Below are positions 1 to 8,059 of a DNA stretch of 64,000 nucleotides, in pieces. The stretch comes from an uncultured Bacteroidota bacterium (GTDB lineage Bacteria; Bacteroidota; Bacteroidia; Chitinophagales; Chitinophagaceae). The stretch spans positions 62,001 through 126,000 of the forward strand of contig CALEZD010000108.1 of the NCBI GenBank assembly GCA_937928385.1. The letters run 5' to 3'. Both the position numbers and the translations under genes were made by a program. The notes below the pieces were generated by a model that saw only the letters and a program-made list of their open reading frames with translations, searched no databases and had not been told where the DNA came from. The number at the start of each line of letters is the position of its first letter. Position 1 is the first letter of the stretch.

Positions 1-398
1 CCATCGGAACTCACTTCTACAAAAGCCAGTTCCATGAAGGCTTCTTCGGGATTAGCGGGATTGATAAAGCCATATTCAAATACAGCAAAATCAGCACCGG
101 GGCCATTGTACAATGGCGCGGGAAAAGTAACTACCGCCGTACCACTGTCGCCCAGGCTTATTACCAGGTCATCAGCTTTACCAATACCATTCTGGTCAAC
201 ACCCAGCGATGCCCTGCCCTGTTGCTTATCAGCTATATCCAGCCAGCCGCGCTCTACCATGCAGGTGGAGGCCCAGGCAACAATTCTGTTGTCGTTCTTG
301 CTGATGGCCGTACTGCCGGCCACACCTGCCTGCGGCGCGTATTGGGCAACCGCAGGCAGTGAGCAGCCTATTATATATAACAGAACAAAAAACCTCAT
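1..398 (-). CDS. Secreted protein of the B12-regulated locus, N-terminal part
   Basis: An open frame starts with ATG at 398 and runs off the left edge, so only the first 132 or so residues are present. It opens with a clear signal peptide (MRFFVLLYIIGCSLPAVAQ). The mature part has an acidic beta-rich stretch containing DFAVFEYGF and FMELAFVEVSSD, a pattern I associate with Bacteroidota cell-surface proteins of cobalamin-uptake loci. It starts 2 bp after the stop of the DUF4465 gene, so the two are surely cotranscribed and share the cobalamin riboswitch upstream. A role in surface cobalamin capture is inferred from that context. The C-terminus, where a sorting domain would lie, is outside the window. 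Confidence 0.8.
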   Translation of the reverse strand, partial: MRFFVLLYIIGCSLPAVAQYAPQAGVAGSTAISKNDNRIVAWASTCMVERGWLDIADKQQGRASLGVDQNGIGKADDLVISLGDSGTAVVTFPAPLYNGPGADFAVFEYGFINPANPEEAFMELAFVEVSSD

Positions 399-400
399 GA

Positions 401-1387
401 TTATTGTTTTACAAAGCGTGACGTGGCGGTTCCGTTAGCACCCTGCATGGTAAGCATATAGACACCCGGTGTATAACCCGACAGGTTCAAAGTTAACTTA
501 TCTTCAGCTTTCAGGCGGCTTACCAGCCTGCCTGCCGCATCGGTTACCATTACATATTCTATAGCCTTATCGTTCAGCTCTACCACCAGCACATCGGTAG
601 CGGGGTTGGGATATACCTTAGCCGCATAGGCAACAGCTGTATTAGCTATACCCGATGTCTCATAAGTTTCAAAATTGTCCATAGCAAAGTATGCGGGATT
701 GTTCATACCAAAACCACCTGCCGTGTCAGTGGAACTCAAAGACAGCACCAGGCTATCTACCCTGCCCAACGGCAGCAAATCTACCCACTCCCAACTATGC
801 AATACATAGTCCTTAGTACTATCCGCATCCCTGTAGTCTGCCAGGTAAAAATCAACACTATCTGTTTTCATACTGCCATTCAGGTAGCCCTTGATGGTTA
901 TTTTAAACCAATCAGGCTCAGTATTAGGTACACCACCAAACTTTTTGCTAAAGCCCTGTGTAGTCATTTCTTTGTAAGCATACACCAGGTTGGTAGCATA
1001 GAAACCCTTTACGGGCTGGCCCAGGGCTTTACCTTTCAGGCGTATCATCACAGGAGAAAAAGCGGAAACAGAAAGGTAATTCGCGGAATTGTTATATCCC
1101 TTGCCGGGGGCTGCAGTGTACAGGTTATTATAGCTGCTGTCACTGACATCCGTTTTGTTGCTGTAAGCAAAACCACTAACCCATGTACCACCCCAGGCGG
1201 TATCATACACACATTCGTAATGTGCGAGTCCATCGTCAAAGCCCACATTGTTGCCGGGGTTCGAATAATTGACATAAAAAGTGTCAGTACCTGCCAGCGA
1301 AAGCGTGTCGAAGGTAGCGATTGTCTGGGCCGTTGAGGCCGATGCACCGAAAGCCAGTGCGATTGCGAGTGTTGAAATCTTGCGCAT
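401..1387 (-). CDS. DUF4465 domain protein with type IX secretion type A sorting domain
   Basis: A 328-residue exported protein. Residues 1-20 are a signal peptide ending STAQ. The central part matches DUF4465, with the start FDTLSLAGTDTFYVN and the motifs WGGTWVSGFAYSN, NYLSVSAF and YFAMDNFETYE. The last 70 residues are a type A sorting domain (KVYPNPATDVLVVEL ... GVYMLTMQGANG). The protein is therefore expected to cross the outer membrane through the type IX system and be anchored or released. It is the first gene after a cobalamin riboswitch. DUF4465-type proteins recur in Bacteroidota B12 loci and may bind corrinoids at the surface; that function is inferred from context, not seen in the sequence. 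Confidence 0.88.
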   Translation of the reverse strand: MRKISTLAIALAFGASASTAQTIATFDTLSLAGTDTFYVNYSNPGNNVGFDDGLAHYECVYDTAWGGTWVSGFAYSNKTDVSDSSYNNLYTAAPGKGYNNSANYLSVSAFSPVMIRLKGKALGQPVKGFYATNLVYAYKEMTTQGFSKKFGGVPNTEPDWFKITIKGYLNGSMKTDSVDFYLADYRDADSTKDYVLHSWEWVDLLPLGRVDSLVLSLSSTDTAGGFGMNNPAYFAMDNFETYETSGIANTAVAYAAKVYPNPATDVLVVELNDKAIEYVMVTDAAGRLVSRLKAEDKLTLNLSGYTPGVYMLTMQGANGTATSRFVKQ

Positions 1388-1514
1388 AATGTTGCTTTAA
1401 AAAGTTAAACAATTACGCAGCCAGTGAAAAAAATTCCAGATACAGAAAAAGACAGTGAGGTTGCCTTGTTCTTACCTGTGCCTTTAAATCCCGAAAGCAG
1501 CGATAAGTAAAAAA

Positions 1515-1700
1515 ATTACCAAGGCAGGTCTTCTGACTTACTTCATCTTTTGCGGCCTTCCCACCCCGCTGTGGCGGGGCAGTGGCTGAGGATACAAAAG
1601 ATTTTTAAATGAAGCTTACAGCATCGGGTAATGTCCGGGATTTACACCCGGTTCCCTTTTCATTCCGCAAAATGCGGAAACCTTAGCAAGAGCAAAAGTA
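1515..1700 (-). promoter_or_regulatory. Cobalamin (AdoCbl-type) riboswitch
   Basis: Reading the minus strand, the hallmark blocks occur in order: GGGAACCGGGTGTAAATCCC (about 1635-1656), the conserved GCCACTG block (1580-1587), a GC hairpin (CCCCGCCACAGCGGGG), and the 3' block AGTCAGAAGACCTGCC (1523-1538). The element ends about 130 nt before the DUF4465 start codon. It should lower expression of that gene and of the next one when cobalamin is plentiful. Confidence 0.93.
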
Positions 1701-1741
1701 ACGGTAATCTTTAAAAAGCAAAAATGTTTTTATGCAGGTGT

Positions 1742-2494
1742 TTATTTCCTGTGTATTCTCTGCCTCAGCGCCTCGTACAGCACCATGCCTGTGGCTACAG
1801 ATACATTCAGCGAGTCGAAACCGGGTGCCATGGGGATGTGTATCAGCTGGTCGGCGCGCTTCAATACGTCTTTGCTGATGCCCGTATCTTCAGCGCCCAT
1901 CACAACGCAGGATGGTGCGCTCATATCCGCTTCGTACACGGGTATACTACCCTTCATCTGCGTGCCCAGCACCTGTATGCCGTTGAGGCGCAGCACGTCT
2001 ATAGCCTGCGGAACAGAGGGCACACGGCAGAGCAATATCTTATGCAAGGCCCCGGCAGAGGTCTTGATGGCCTCTTCTGTCAGCGAAGCTGATGAAGCCG
2101 TAGGCAGTATGAGCCCCTGTGCACCGGTGCATAAGGCAGTGCGGGCTATTGCGCCCACGTTGCGCACATCGGTTACACCGTCCAGCATGATGAACAAAGG
2201 AGTTTCGCCACTCTCCACCACGTGCGATATAGCATCCTGCAAATCAGTATAGTTAAGCAGGCCCGCCCATGCTACTACGCCCTGGTGCAGGGCGCGTGTC
2301 AGGCTGTTCAGCTTTTCTTCAGGCACCTGGCTGATGGGGATGTTCCGCTCACGGGCCAGTTTCTTGATAGCGCTCACCTCCTCGCCCGTAGCCGTGCGCA
2401 GCAGGAATATCTTTTCTATCGTAGTACCCTGGTTCAGGGCTTCGAGCAGTGGCTTGCGGCCCACTACCATTTGCAGCGAATTAGTGCGTTTCAC
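1742..2494 (-). CDS. rlmB: 23S rRNA (guanosine-2'-O)-methyltransferase, TrmH/RlmB family
   Basis: A SpoU/TrmH-class rRNA 2'-O-methyltransferase of about 250 residues. The N-terminal substrate-binding part contains GRKPLLEAL. The catalytic SPOUT part has the usual motifs: LDGVTDVRNVGAIARTA (motif 1), VMGAEDTGI (motif 2) and IPMAPGFDSLNVSVATGMVLYE (motif 3). I chose the GTG at 2494 because it gives the family-like start MKRTNSLQMVVGRKP and lies just after a TAnnTTTG box at 2499-2506. An in-frame ATG at 2521 would lie upstream of that box, and another ATG at 2470 is possible. It stands alone, between the riboswitch and the first palindromic repeats. Confidence 0.9.
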   Translation of the reverse strand: MKRTNSLQMVVGRKPLLEALNQGTTIEKIFLLRTATGEEVSAIKKLARERNIPISQVPEEKLNSLTRALHQGVVAWAGLLNYTDLQDAISHVVESGETPLFIMLDGVTDVRNVGAIARTALCTGAQGLILPTASSASLTEEAIKTSAGALHKILLCRVPSVPQAIDVLRLNGIQVLGTQMKGSIPVYEADMSAPSCVVMGAEDTGISKDVLKRADQLIHIPMAPGFDSLNVSVATGMVLYEALRQRIHRK

Positions 2495-2498
2495 GGGG

Positions 2499-2506
2499 CA
2501 AAAGTA
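2499..2506 (-). promoter_or_regulatory. Promoter -7 box (TACTTTTG) of rlmB
   Basis: On the minus strand, TACTTTTG matches the Bacteroidota TAnnTTTG box and ends only 4 nt before the GTG at 2494. The transcript would be leaderless or nearly so. Confidence 0.55.
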
Positions 2507-2575
2507 ATTTAAATGCGGCAATGTGCTAATGCGGCTATGCGATAATTGAGGGAATTTGGTATGTGTTATCGGGAT

Positions 2576-2607
2576 TGTAGCGCTGTAGCGTAGCGCTACA
2601 CGCTACA
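2576..2607. repeat. GTAGCG palindromic repeat, copy 1
   Basis: Two TGTAGCG units (with a C between them) are followed by TAG and then two CGCTACA units. This is a 32-bp imperfect palindrome that can fold into a GC-rich hairpin. Its orientation is called A here (extra base between the left arms). It lies upstream of rlmB. Confidence 0.88.
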
Positions 2608-2636
2608 GTTTGCGGGTGTCCCCCTATCCCCCTAAA

Positions 2637-2739
2637 CGTCATTGCGATGAAGTATCTGTGAATACAGATACGTAAGAAGCAACTGCGTAGCACTCATTGA
2701 GGCAAATAACAGACATTATGATACTCCTTCGCAATGACG
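2637..2739. repeat. Inverted-repeat element with CGTCATTGCGA ends (MITE-like)
   Basis: About 19 bp at the left end (CGTCATTGCGATGAAGTAT) matches the reverse complement of the right end (ATACTCCTTCGCAATGACG) at 16 positions. The inside holds a perfect hairpin (GTATCTGT-GAAT-ACAGATAC). It carries no gene and lies between palindrome copies 1 and 2. CATTGCGA-type inverted repeats are common non-coding repeats in many bacteria. A partial relative (GAGATTGCTTCGCTCGCAAT) occurs near 53317-53342. Confidence 0.65.
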
Positions 2740-2751
2740 GGAGGAAACATT

Positions 2752-2782
2752 TGTAGCGCTGTAGCGCGCGCTACACGCTACA
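2752..2782. repeat. GTAGCG palindromic repeat, copy 2
   Basis: Same design as copy 1 (orientation A): TGTAGCG, C, TGTAGCG, a CG spacer, then two CGCTACA units. It lies 16 bp beyond the 3' end of the secreted hypothetical at 2799-3692. Confidence 0.88.
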
Positions 2783-2798
2783 GTTTTAAATGATAAAG

Positions 2799-3692
2799 TC
2801 AATTGAAGGAATACCTCTTACCCTCGCAATCATACAAAAACAATCGCATGCCGCATCCTATAATGAACCTCGTCCCGCCGGGCATAACTCTAGCATCGTT
2901 TATTTGCTCATATTGCCATTTTCTCAGCCAATAATAGGGTTTGGTCCAGACAAGGTCGCCTTTATGAATATTTACATAGTTATACAGCATACTATCTCTT
3001 TCAGGCTCGATTGTGGGCATTCCATCGGTATATGGTACTCTAATGCCTGTGATTTCCAATAAAAGTAACTGCCTCTCGGATGTATCCGTATCTCTTACAA
3101 CTGCTGATATAGTATATGCTTTAGTACGTCCTGTACCAAGCAATCCACCAAGCAGTGAGGATTCTGTGAAGTACCACCTGCTGACAGTATCCCCTTTTCT
3201 ATAATTATCTGTAAACCTCCTTATTCTGTACAGTCCTGTTATATTCTGCCAATCATGTACATCATACCATTTTTCTTTGTTCTTAACCACAGGACAGCCA
3301 TCAGGCTTTACATATTCATCTATGTAGGTTATCTCCCCTTTATGGTGGCGTTCTATGCGAAACACCTTAAGTTTTAAACCAGATATGTATTGATACGCTC
3401 TGTTAAAAGAGTCCATGTAAGTACCTGTTACTATTGCACGCACAACATATACCGGCTTCGGCTTACCTACCGGTAGTGTCCTGAATACTAAATGGATAAG
3501 CTCTTCAGCAGTAGTTTCAGGTGAATAATATACTGCTGCAACAGTGTCCCCTATATGGTATTCTACCCCCGTATCAAGCGGATAATTGACATAATATTCA
3601 TCAAGTGAGGTATCTTCTGCAATGGCATCTATCTGTGCATTGCTATGCCAACTGAAGCATAATAGCATTAGTAACAGGTAGCATGATTTCAT
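2799..3692 (-). CDS. Secreted protein of unknown function
   Basis: A 297-residue protein I do not recognise. It starts with a signal peptide (MKSCYLLLMLLCFSWHSNAQ). The mature part is rich in Tyr, Thr, Asp and beta-type segments, with no lipobox, catalytic motif or C-terminal sorting domain that I can see. It has repeated Val-Tyr-Tyr and Gly-Asp-Thr-Val phrases (HIGDTVAAVYY, RKGDTVSRWYF). It is a single-gene unit enclosed by palindrome copies 2 and 3. Codon use looks like the rest of the window, so there is no sign of recent transfer. Confidence 0.75.
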   Translation of the reverse strand: MKSCYLLLMLLCFSWHSNAQIDAIAEDTSLDEYYVNYPLDTGVEYHIGDTVAAVYYSPETTAEELIHLVFRTLPVGKPKPVYVVRAIVTGTYMDSFNRAYQYISGLKLKVFRIERHHKGEITYIDEYVKPDGCPVVKNKEKWYDVHDWQNITGLYRIRRFTDNYRKGDTVSRWYFTESSLLGGLLGTGRTKAYTISAVVRDTDTSERQLLLLEITGIRVPYTDGMPTIEPERDSMLYNYVNIHKGDLVWTKPYYWLRKWQYEQINDARVMPGGTRFIIGCGMRLFLYDCEGKRYSFN

Positions 3693-3769
3693 ACAAGATT
3701 AAAAATACACAAAGAAGGCCAGAACATATTCAGTTGAATGTCATTCTTCTGCTGTATTGTATTTTGAGC

Positions 3770-3800
3770 TGTAGCGCTGTAGCGGGCGCTACACGCTACA
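3770..3800. repeat. GTAGCG palindromic repeat, copy 3
   Basis: Orientation A with a GG spacer. It lies 103 bp upstream of the DUF3987 gene and, with the oppositely oriented copy 4, brackets that gene. Confidence 0.88.
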
Positions 3801-3902
3801 ATAACCAGCAATAAAATATCTTAATGAACATTTTTTGTTATTAACAGTAATTGTTGTAATATTGCCATTGTAACTATTGTATCACCTAAAAATAAAAACA
3901 CC

Positions 3903-5354
3903 ATGTTACCGCAAAAGAATGAAGCCGCCGCCAAACCCTTATCAGAGCAGGATTGGTTCAACGACCTGTACGAAGCCTCTAAAGAACGCAAAAAGCAGGA
4001 AAAACAAATTCCCCTGCCACCGCCCGATGATGAATGTGATAATGGCTACCGCTGTTTTTCCAATCACCTGTTCAATGCGCTGCCCGGTATGCTGCGCGAG
4101 CCTGCCAACCGCTTTACCGACCTGCAGGAGCGGGAGCTGTTCCTGGTTGGGGCGCTGGGTGTGGTAAGCGGAATGCTGCCCAACTATATAGGCAACTACT
4201 TTGGCAGCAGCACAGGCACTAATTTGTATTGCTTTATAGCCGGCAACTACGGTGCAGGAAAGGGCGCACTGAAATGGGCCCGCATGCTGGGCGAAATAAC
4301 CCACCTGAACCGACTGGACGAAGCCCGTGTGGAGGACGAACAATACAGGCTGGATAAAGTGCATTATAATAAGCAACTGACATTGTTCAACAAGGGCAAG
4401 CTGGCAGAAGCACCGCAGGAGCCTCGCCCACCCCGCCACCTGAAACTCTTTATACCCGCCAACACTACCAAAACCGCCGTAATGCAACTGCTGGAAGAGA
4501 ACGACGGCAACGGCATTATATTCGAGACAGAGGGCGATACCCTGGCCGATATGCTGCGGCAGGATTATGGCAACTTCAGCGATATACTGCGCAAGGCCTA
4601 CCACCACGAGCCGCTGAGCTTCTTCCGCCGGGCGAATAATGAAGATGTGAGTGTGGAGAATCCCGCATTGTCGGTGGTGCTGTCGGGCACTTACGACCAA
4701 CTGGTGAAACTGATACCGAGTATTGACAATGGGTTGTACAGCCGTTTCATGTTCTACATGCTGCATGGCAACGAGGAATTCCGCAACCCCTTCGACCGCA
4801 ACGATTTCACCCTGGCGCTGAACATGGAAAGATATGCATCGAAATACGCCGAGCTGTACAAGGTGCTGAAAGCAGTGCCCGCGCATAAACAATTTGTAAT
4901 GACAGAGCAGCAGGAAGCATTATTCAACAGGCATTTCAAGTATGTAAAAGACTGGACACGGGAGCACGTAAGTGCCGACCTGGATGGCAGTGTGAACCGT
5001 ATGGCCGTGATGGCCTACCGCATAGCTATGATACTGACCATAGTACGGCATTTTGAAGCCAATCCCCAACTGCCCGCACCTGCGTTGACCTGCACCGACA
5101 CTGACCTGCAAAGCGCATTGGCTATAATAGATGTACTGAGCTACAATGCTATAGATGTATATAAATACCTGGAAAAACACGGCATAAAGCGGGCCACTAA
5201 CCAGAAACAGGAAGCTAACGACGATGAGCGTACACTCTGCTGCCGCTACAAGCAGCAAGGCATGAGCCTGCGCAAGATAGCCGCAGAGGTATTCGGCAAT
5301 GTCAATGCACATACTAAAGTAAAGAGGATACTAAAAGACTACGGCCTGGAGTGA
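3903..5354 (+). CDS. DUF3987 protein (primase-helicase-like ATPase fold) with C-terminal HTH
   Basis: A 483-residue protein matching DUF3987, a P-loop family often found in Bacteroidota accessory DNA beside primase-like genes. Residues 114-121 read GNYGAGKG, a Walker A loop whose usual last Ser/Thr is Gly here. IIFETEGDTL is the likely Walker B strand, and GLYSRFMFY with a following basic region is typical of the family. Residues 440-483 (YKQQGMSLRKIAAEVFG ... VKRILKDYGLE) look like a helix-turn-helix. No primase, relaxase or integrase is nearby, so it stands alone. It is enclosed by palindrome copies 3 and 4 in opposite orientations, and copy 4 begins 6 bp after its stop. A DNA-related role is inferred; substrate and activity are unknown. 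Confidence 0.8.
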   Translation: MLPQKNEAAAKPLSEQDWFNDLYEASKERKKQEKQIPLPPPDDECDNGYRCFSNHLFNALPGMLREPANRFTDLQERELFLVGALGVVSGMLPNYIGNYFGSSTGTNLYCFIAGNYGAGKGALKWARMLGEITHLNRLDEARVEDEQYRLDKVHYNKQLTLFNKGKLAEAPQEPRPPRHLKLFIPANTTKTAVMQLLEENDGNGIIFETEGDTLADMLRQDYGNFSDILRKAYHHEPLSFFRRANNEDVSVENPALSVVLSGTYDQLVKLIPSIDNGLYSRFMFYMLHGNEEFRNPFDRNDFTLALNMERYASKYAELYKVLKAVPAHKQFVMTEQQEALFNRHFKYVKDWTREHVSADLDGSVNRMAVMAYRIAMILTIVRHFEANPQLPAPALTCTDTDLQSALAIIDVLSYNAIDVYKYLEKHGIKRATNQKQEANDDERTLCCRYKQQGMSLRKIAAEVFGNVNAHTKVKRILKDYGLE

Positions 5355-5359
5355 CCTGC

Positions 5360-5391
5360 TGTAGCGTGTAGCGTTGCGCTACAGCGCTACA
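5360..5391. repeat. GTAGCG palindromic repeat, copy 4
   Basis: Orientation B, the reverse complement of A: TGTAGCG, TGTAGCG, TTG, CGCTACA, G, CGCTACA. It lies 6 bp after the DUF3987 stop and is identical to copy 5. Confidence 0.88.
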
Positions 5392-5399
5392 CTCGATGT

Positions 5400-5475
5400 C
5401 ACGTACCCAATGAATCCATTATCGCATTGCCGCATTGTCCCATTAGGATATTACCCCATTAACTTATTACCCCAC
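5400..5475. repeat. Degenerate short-period tract (CATTATCGCATTGCCGCATTG type)
   Basis: A run of loosely repeated 8-10 nt words (cattatcgc, attgccgc, attgtccc, attaggat, attacccc, attaactt). It follows palindrome copy 4. Similar tracts adjoin copy 1 (2513-2550) and copy 5 (9359-9402), and another lies at 38465-38530. Confidence 0.5.
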
Positions 5476-5540
5476 CACTGACAATCATCATAACATTATG
5501 CGCAGGTATTTGTTATTTTTATAGAATATAAACAGCGCTT

Positions 5541-6311
5541 ATGCAGTTACCTAAGTCACTACAGGCATTTTTGCAGGAGGCGGGCAACCTGGCGGCATTC
5601 ACTGGCAGGTTCTTCCGCGAAGCCTTCAGGCCCCGGTACGAGTGGCGCGAGTTTATCAGGCAATGTTTTATCATTGGTTATAAATCGCTGCCGCTGATAG
5701 GCGTTACGGGTTTCATCATGGGGCTGGTGCTTACCATGCAGTTGCGCCCTTCGCTGGTAGATTATGGTGTGGAGGCACAACTGCCCGCTATGGTCAGCCT
5801 GGCTATTATACGCGAGATAGGCCCTGTGATTACAGCATTGATATTTGCAGGTAAGATAGGCTCCAGCATTGGTGCCGAGCTGGGCTCTATGAAAGTGACC
5901 GAACAAATAGACGCTATGGAAGTATCCGGCACCAACCCTTTTAAATATTTAGTAGTAACCCGCGTGGCCGCCGCTACGCTCATGCTGCCTGTGCTGGTGA
6001 TATTGTCCGATGCCATATCTATATACGGTGGCTACCTGGGTGTAAATATCAAGGCCAATACAAGTTGGAGCCTGTTCATCATGCAGGTGTTTGATATACT
6101 CGACTTCAGCGATGTAATACCTGCAGTAGTCAAGACCTTCTTCTTTGGTTTTGCCGTGGGTATTATCGGTTGTTACAAAGGATATAATTCTAAAAAAGGA
6201 ACAGAAGGCGTAGGTGCTTCGGCCAATACAGCCGTGGTACTGTCTTCGCTGGTCGTATTTATTATAGACCTGCTGGCAGTACAGGTAACCGACCTGCTGG
6301 GACTTAACTGA
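5541..6311 (+). CDS. mlaE: MlaE-family lipid ABC transporter permease
   Basis: A 256-residue integral membrane protein of the MlaE/YrbE permease family. It has about five to six membrane segments and the family signatures LVLTMQLRPSLVDYGVEAQLP, REIGPVITALIFAGKIGSSIGAELGSMKVTEQIDAMEVSGTNP and VGIIGCYKGYNSKKGTEGVG. It is the inner-membrane channel of an MCE-type system that moves phospholipid or other hydrophobic molecules across the envelope. It is the first gene of a tight operon: the ATPase gene begins 2 bp after its stop, followed by the MCE protein. The direction of transport and the substrate cannot be read from the sequence. Confidence 0.93.
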   Translation: MQLPKSLQAFLQEAGNLAAFTGRFFREAFRPRYEWREFIRQCFIIGYKSLPLIGVTGFIMGLVLTMQLRPSLVDYGVEAQLPAMVSLAIIREIGPVITALIFAGKIGSSIGAELGSMKVTEQIDAMEVSGTNPFKYLVVTRVAAATLMLPVLVILSDAISIYGGYLGVNIKANTSWSLFIMQVFDILDFSDVIPAVVKTFFFGFAVGIIGCYKGYNSKKGTEGVGASANTAVVLSSLVVFIIDLLAVQVTDLLGLN

Positions 6312-6313
6312 TA

Positions 6314-7087
6314 ATGAAAGGACAGGAACAGTCATATCAATCAACCCAACCAACACCGCAGGATGTGGTGCTGGACATTCGCGATTTGCATATAGCTTTC
6401 GGCAGCAATGTGGTGCTCGATGGCTTTGACCTGCAACTGCACAAGGGCGAAAGCAAAGTAGTGCTGGGCAGGTCGGGCTCCGGAAAATCTGTATTGATAA
6501 AATGCATCATCGGCCTGCTGAAGCCCGACTCGGGCAGCATCACCGTGATGGGCAAAGACATGCTGGCTGTAGACCACGAAGAACTGGATAAAATGCGCAT
6601 GCGTATCGGCTTCCTCTTCCAGAGCAACGCCCTGTACGACTCTATGACCGTGCGGGAGAACCTGGAATTTCCCATGCGCAGGCACCATATAGACCTGGCC
6701 GACCAGAGCGCGGAACAACGCATAATAGAAGCACTGGAAAATGTAGGGCTGGAACATACCATTGATATGATGCCCGTAGAACTGTCTGGAGGTATGAAAA
6801 AACGCATAGCCCTGGCGCGCACGCTGATATTGAAGCCCGACATTATCCTCTATGATGAACCTACATCGGGCCTCGACCCGGTGACATCGAGGGAGATAGC
6901 GCACCTCATCACAGAAGTGCAAAAGAAATATAAAACATCATCTATAGTCATCTCTCACGACATGAGTTGTGTACATACCGTAGCAGACAAAATAGCCGTA
7001 CTGCTGGATGGGAAAAAACGCGCAGAGGGCACCTACGACGAGCTGGCTAAGAGCGATATAAAAGAAGTACAAGAATTTTTTGAATAA
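6314..7087 (+). CDS. mlaF: MlaF-family ABC transporter ATPase
   Basis: A 257-residue ATP-binding subunit that drives the MlaE permease. It shows Walker A GRSGSGKS, the signature LSGGMKKR, Walker B IILYDEPTSGLDP and the switch histidine in VISHDMS. The Met in the signature (LSGGM in place of LSGGQ) is typical of MCE-system ATPases. The first 17 residues (GQEQSYQSTQPTPQDVV) are a short extension before the ATPase fold. It lies 2 bp after mlaE and 6 bp before the MCE gene. Confidence 0.94.
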   Translation: MKGQEQSYQSTQPTPQDVVLDIRDLHIAFGSNVVLDGFDLQLHKGESKVVLGRSGSGKSVLIKCIIGLLKPDSGSITVMGKDMLAVDHEELDKMRMRIGFLFQSNALYDSMTVRENLEFPMRRHHIDLADQSAEQRIIEALENVGLEHTIDMMPVELSGGMKKRIALARTLILKPDIILYDEPTSGLDPVTSREIAHLITEVQKKYKTSSIVISHDMSCVHTVADKIAVLLDGKKRAEGTYDELAKSDIKEVQEFFE

Positions 7088-7093
7088 ACGATT

Positions 7094-8059
7094 ATGGCAA
7101 AGGATACTGGTAACAATATAAAACTGGGGGTATTTGTAATAGCAGGCCTGCTGCTGCTGGTAACAGGGCTGTACATCATTGGCAAGAACCATAGCCTGTT
7201 TGGTGCTAAGTTTGAGTTGAAGGCGAGGTTCAGCAATGTAAGCGGGCTGGTGCCGGGCAATAATGTGCGCTTCTCGGGCATACAGGCCGGTACAGTCAAA
7301 AGCCTGGAGATTATCAACGATACCACAATAGAGGTGGTCTTCCTGATAGATAAAAAGACAAGAGATTATATCCGCAAGAATGCTATTGTGTCTATAGGCA
7401 CCGAAGGGCTGATGGGCAACAAAGTGGTGAACATATACCCCGGCAAAGGCGAAGCCGAAATGGCTGAAGAAGGCGATATGCTGGCGGTAAAACCCATAGC
7501 AGATATGGAAGATGCTATGGAAACACTCTACACCACCAACGATAATGTACGCCGCATATCGGAACAACTTTTGAATACGATGGAGCGCATCAACAGCAGC
7601 CCCGCACTATGGGGCTTACTGGAGGACTCTACCCTGCCCGTACACCTGCGTGTATCATTGGTCAATATCCGCAAGGCCTCCAACGATATATCGGGCGCTG
7701 CCGCCGACCTGGATGAAATGGTAAAAGGTGTAGCACAGGGCGAAGGCGTGGCAGGCCTGTTGCTGAAAGACACATCCGCCAAAAGAAGTTTATCTACCGC
7801 CATACTAAATATTCAAAACGCATCTGCCGAAGCCGGGCAACTGGTAACAAGGCTGGACAAAATGGTGATGGATATAGAAAGCGGGCGGGATAGCAGTATG
7901 GCGGGGCTGATACTGGGCGATACATCAGTGGTCGGTTCCATCAACAGGTCGTTGTCTAATATAGAAACAGGTACAGCGTCCTTTAGCGAGAACATGGAAG
8001 CCCTTAAACATAATTTCCTGTTCAGGGGTTATTTCAGAAAGAAGGAGAAAAATAAATAG
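7094..8059 (+). CDS. mlaD: MlaD-family MCE lipid-binding protein
   Basis: A 321-residue periplasmic protein anchored by one N-terminal membrane helix (about residues 10-28, LGVFVIAGLLLLVTGLYII). The MCE domain follows at about 37-120 (KARFSNVSGLVPGNNVRFSGIQAGTVKSLEI ... GLMGNKVVNIYPG). The C-terminal 180 residues are predicted helical, as in MlaD/TTG2C proteins that form a hexameric ring on the permease. It works with the two preceding genes. Its TAG stop shares its last base with the GTG start of the next gene, so translational coupling is likely. Confidence 0.92.
   Translation: MAKDTGNNIKLGVFVIAGLLLLVTGLYIIGKNHSLFGAKFELKARFSNVSGLVPGNNVRFSGIQAGTVKSLEIINDTTIEVVFLIDKKTRDYIRKNAIVSIGTEGLMGNKVVNIYPGKGEAEMAEEGDMLAVKPIADMEDAMETLYTTNDNVRRISEQLLNTMERINSSPALWGLLEDSTLPVHLRVSLVNIRKASNDISGAAADLDEMVKGVAQGEGVAGLLLKDTSAKRSLSTAILNIQNASAEAGQLVTRLDKMVMDIESGRDSSMAGLILGDTSVVGSINRSLSNIETGTASFSENMEALKHNFLFRGYFRKKEKNK

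Noticed and set aside
3942..4892. Long open frame on the minus strand opposite the DUF3987 gene
   Set aside because: It is antisense to a gene with clear family motifs and encodes a Gln/His/Val-rich protein without recognisable domains, typical of a shadow frame in GC-rich coding sequence.
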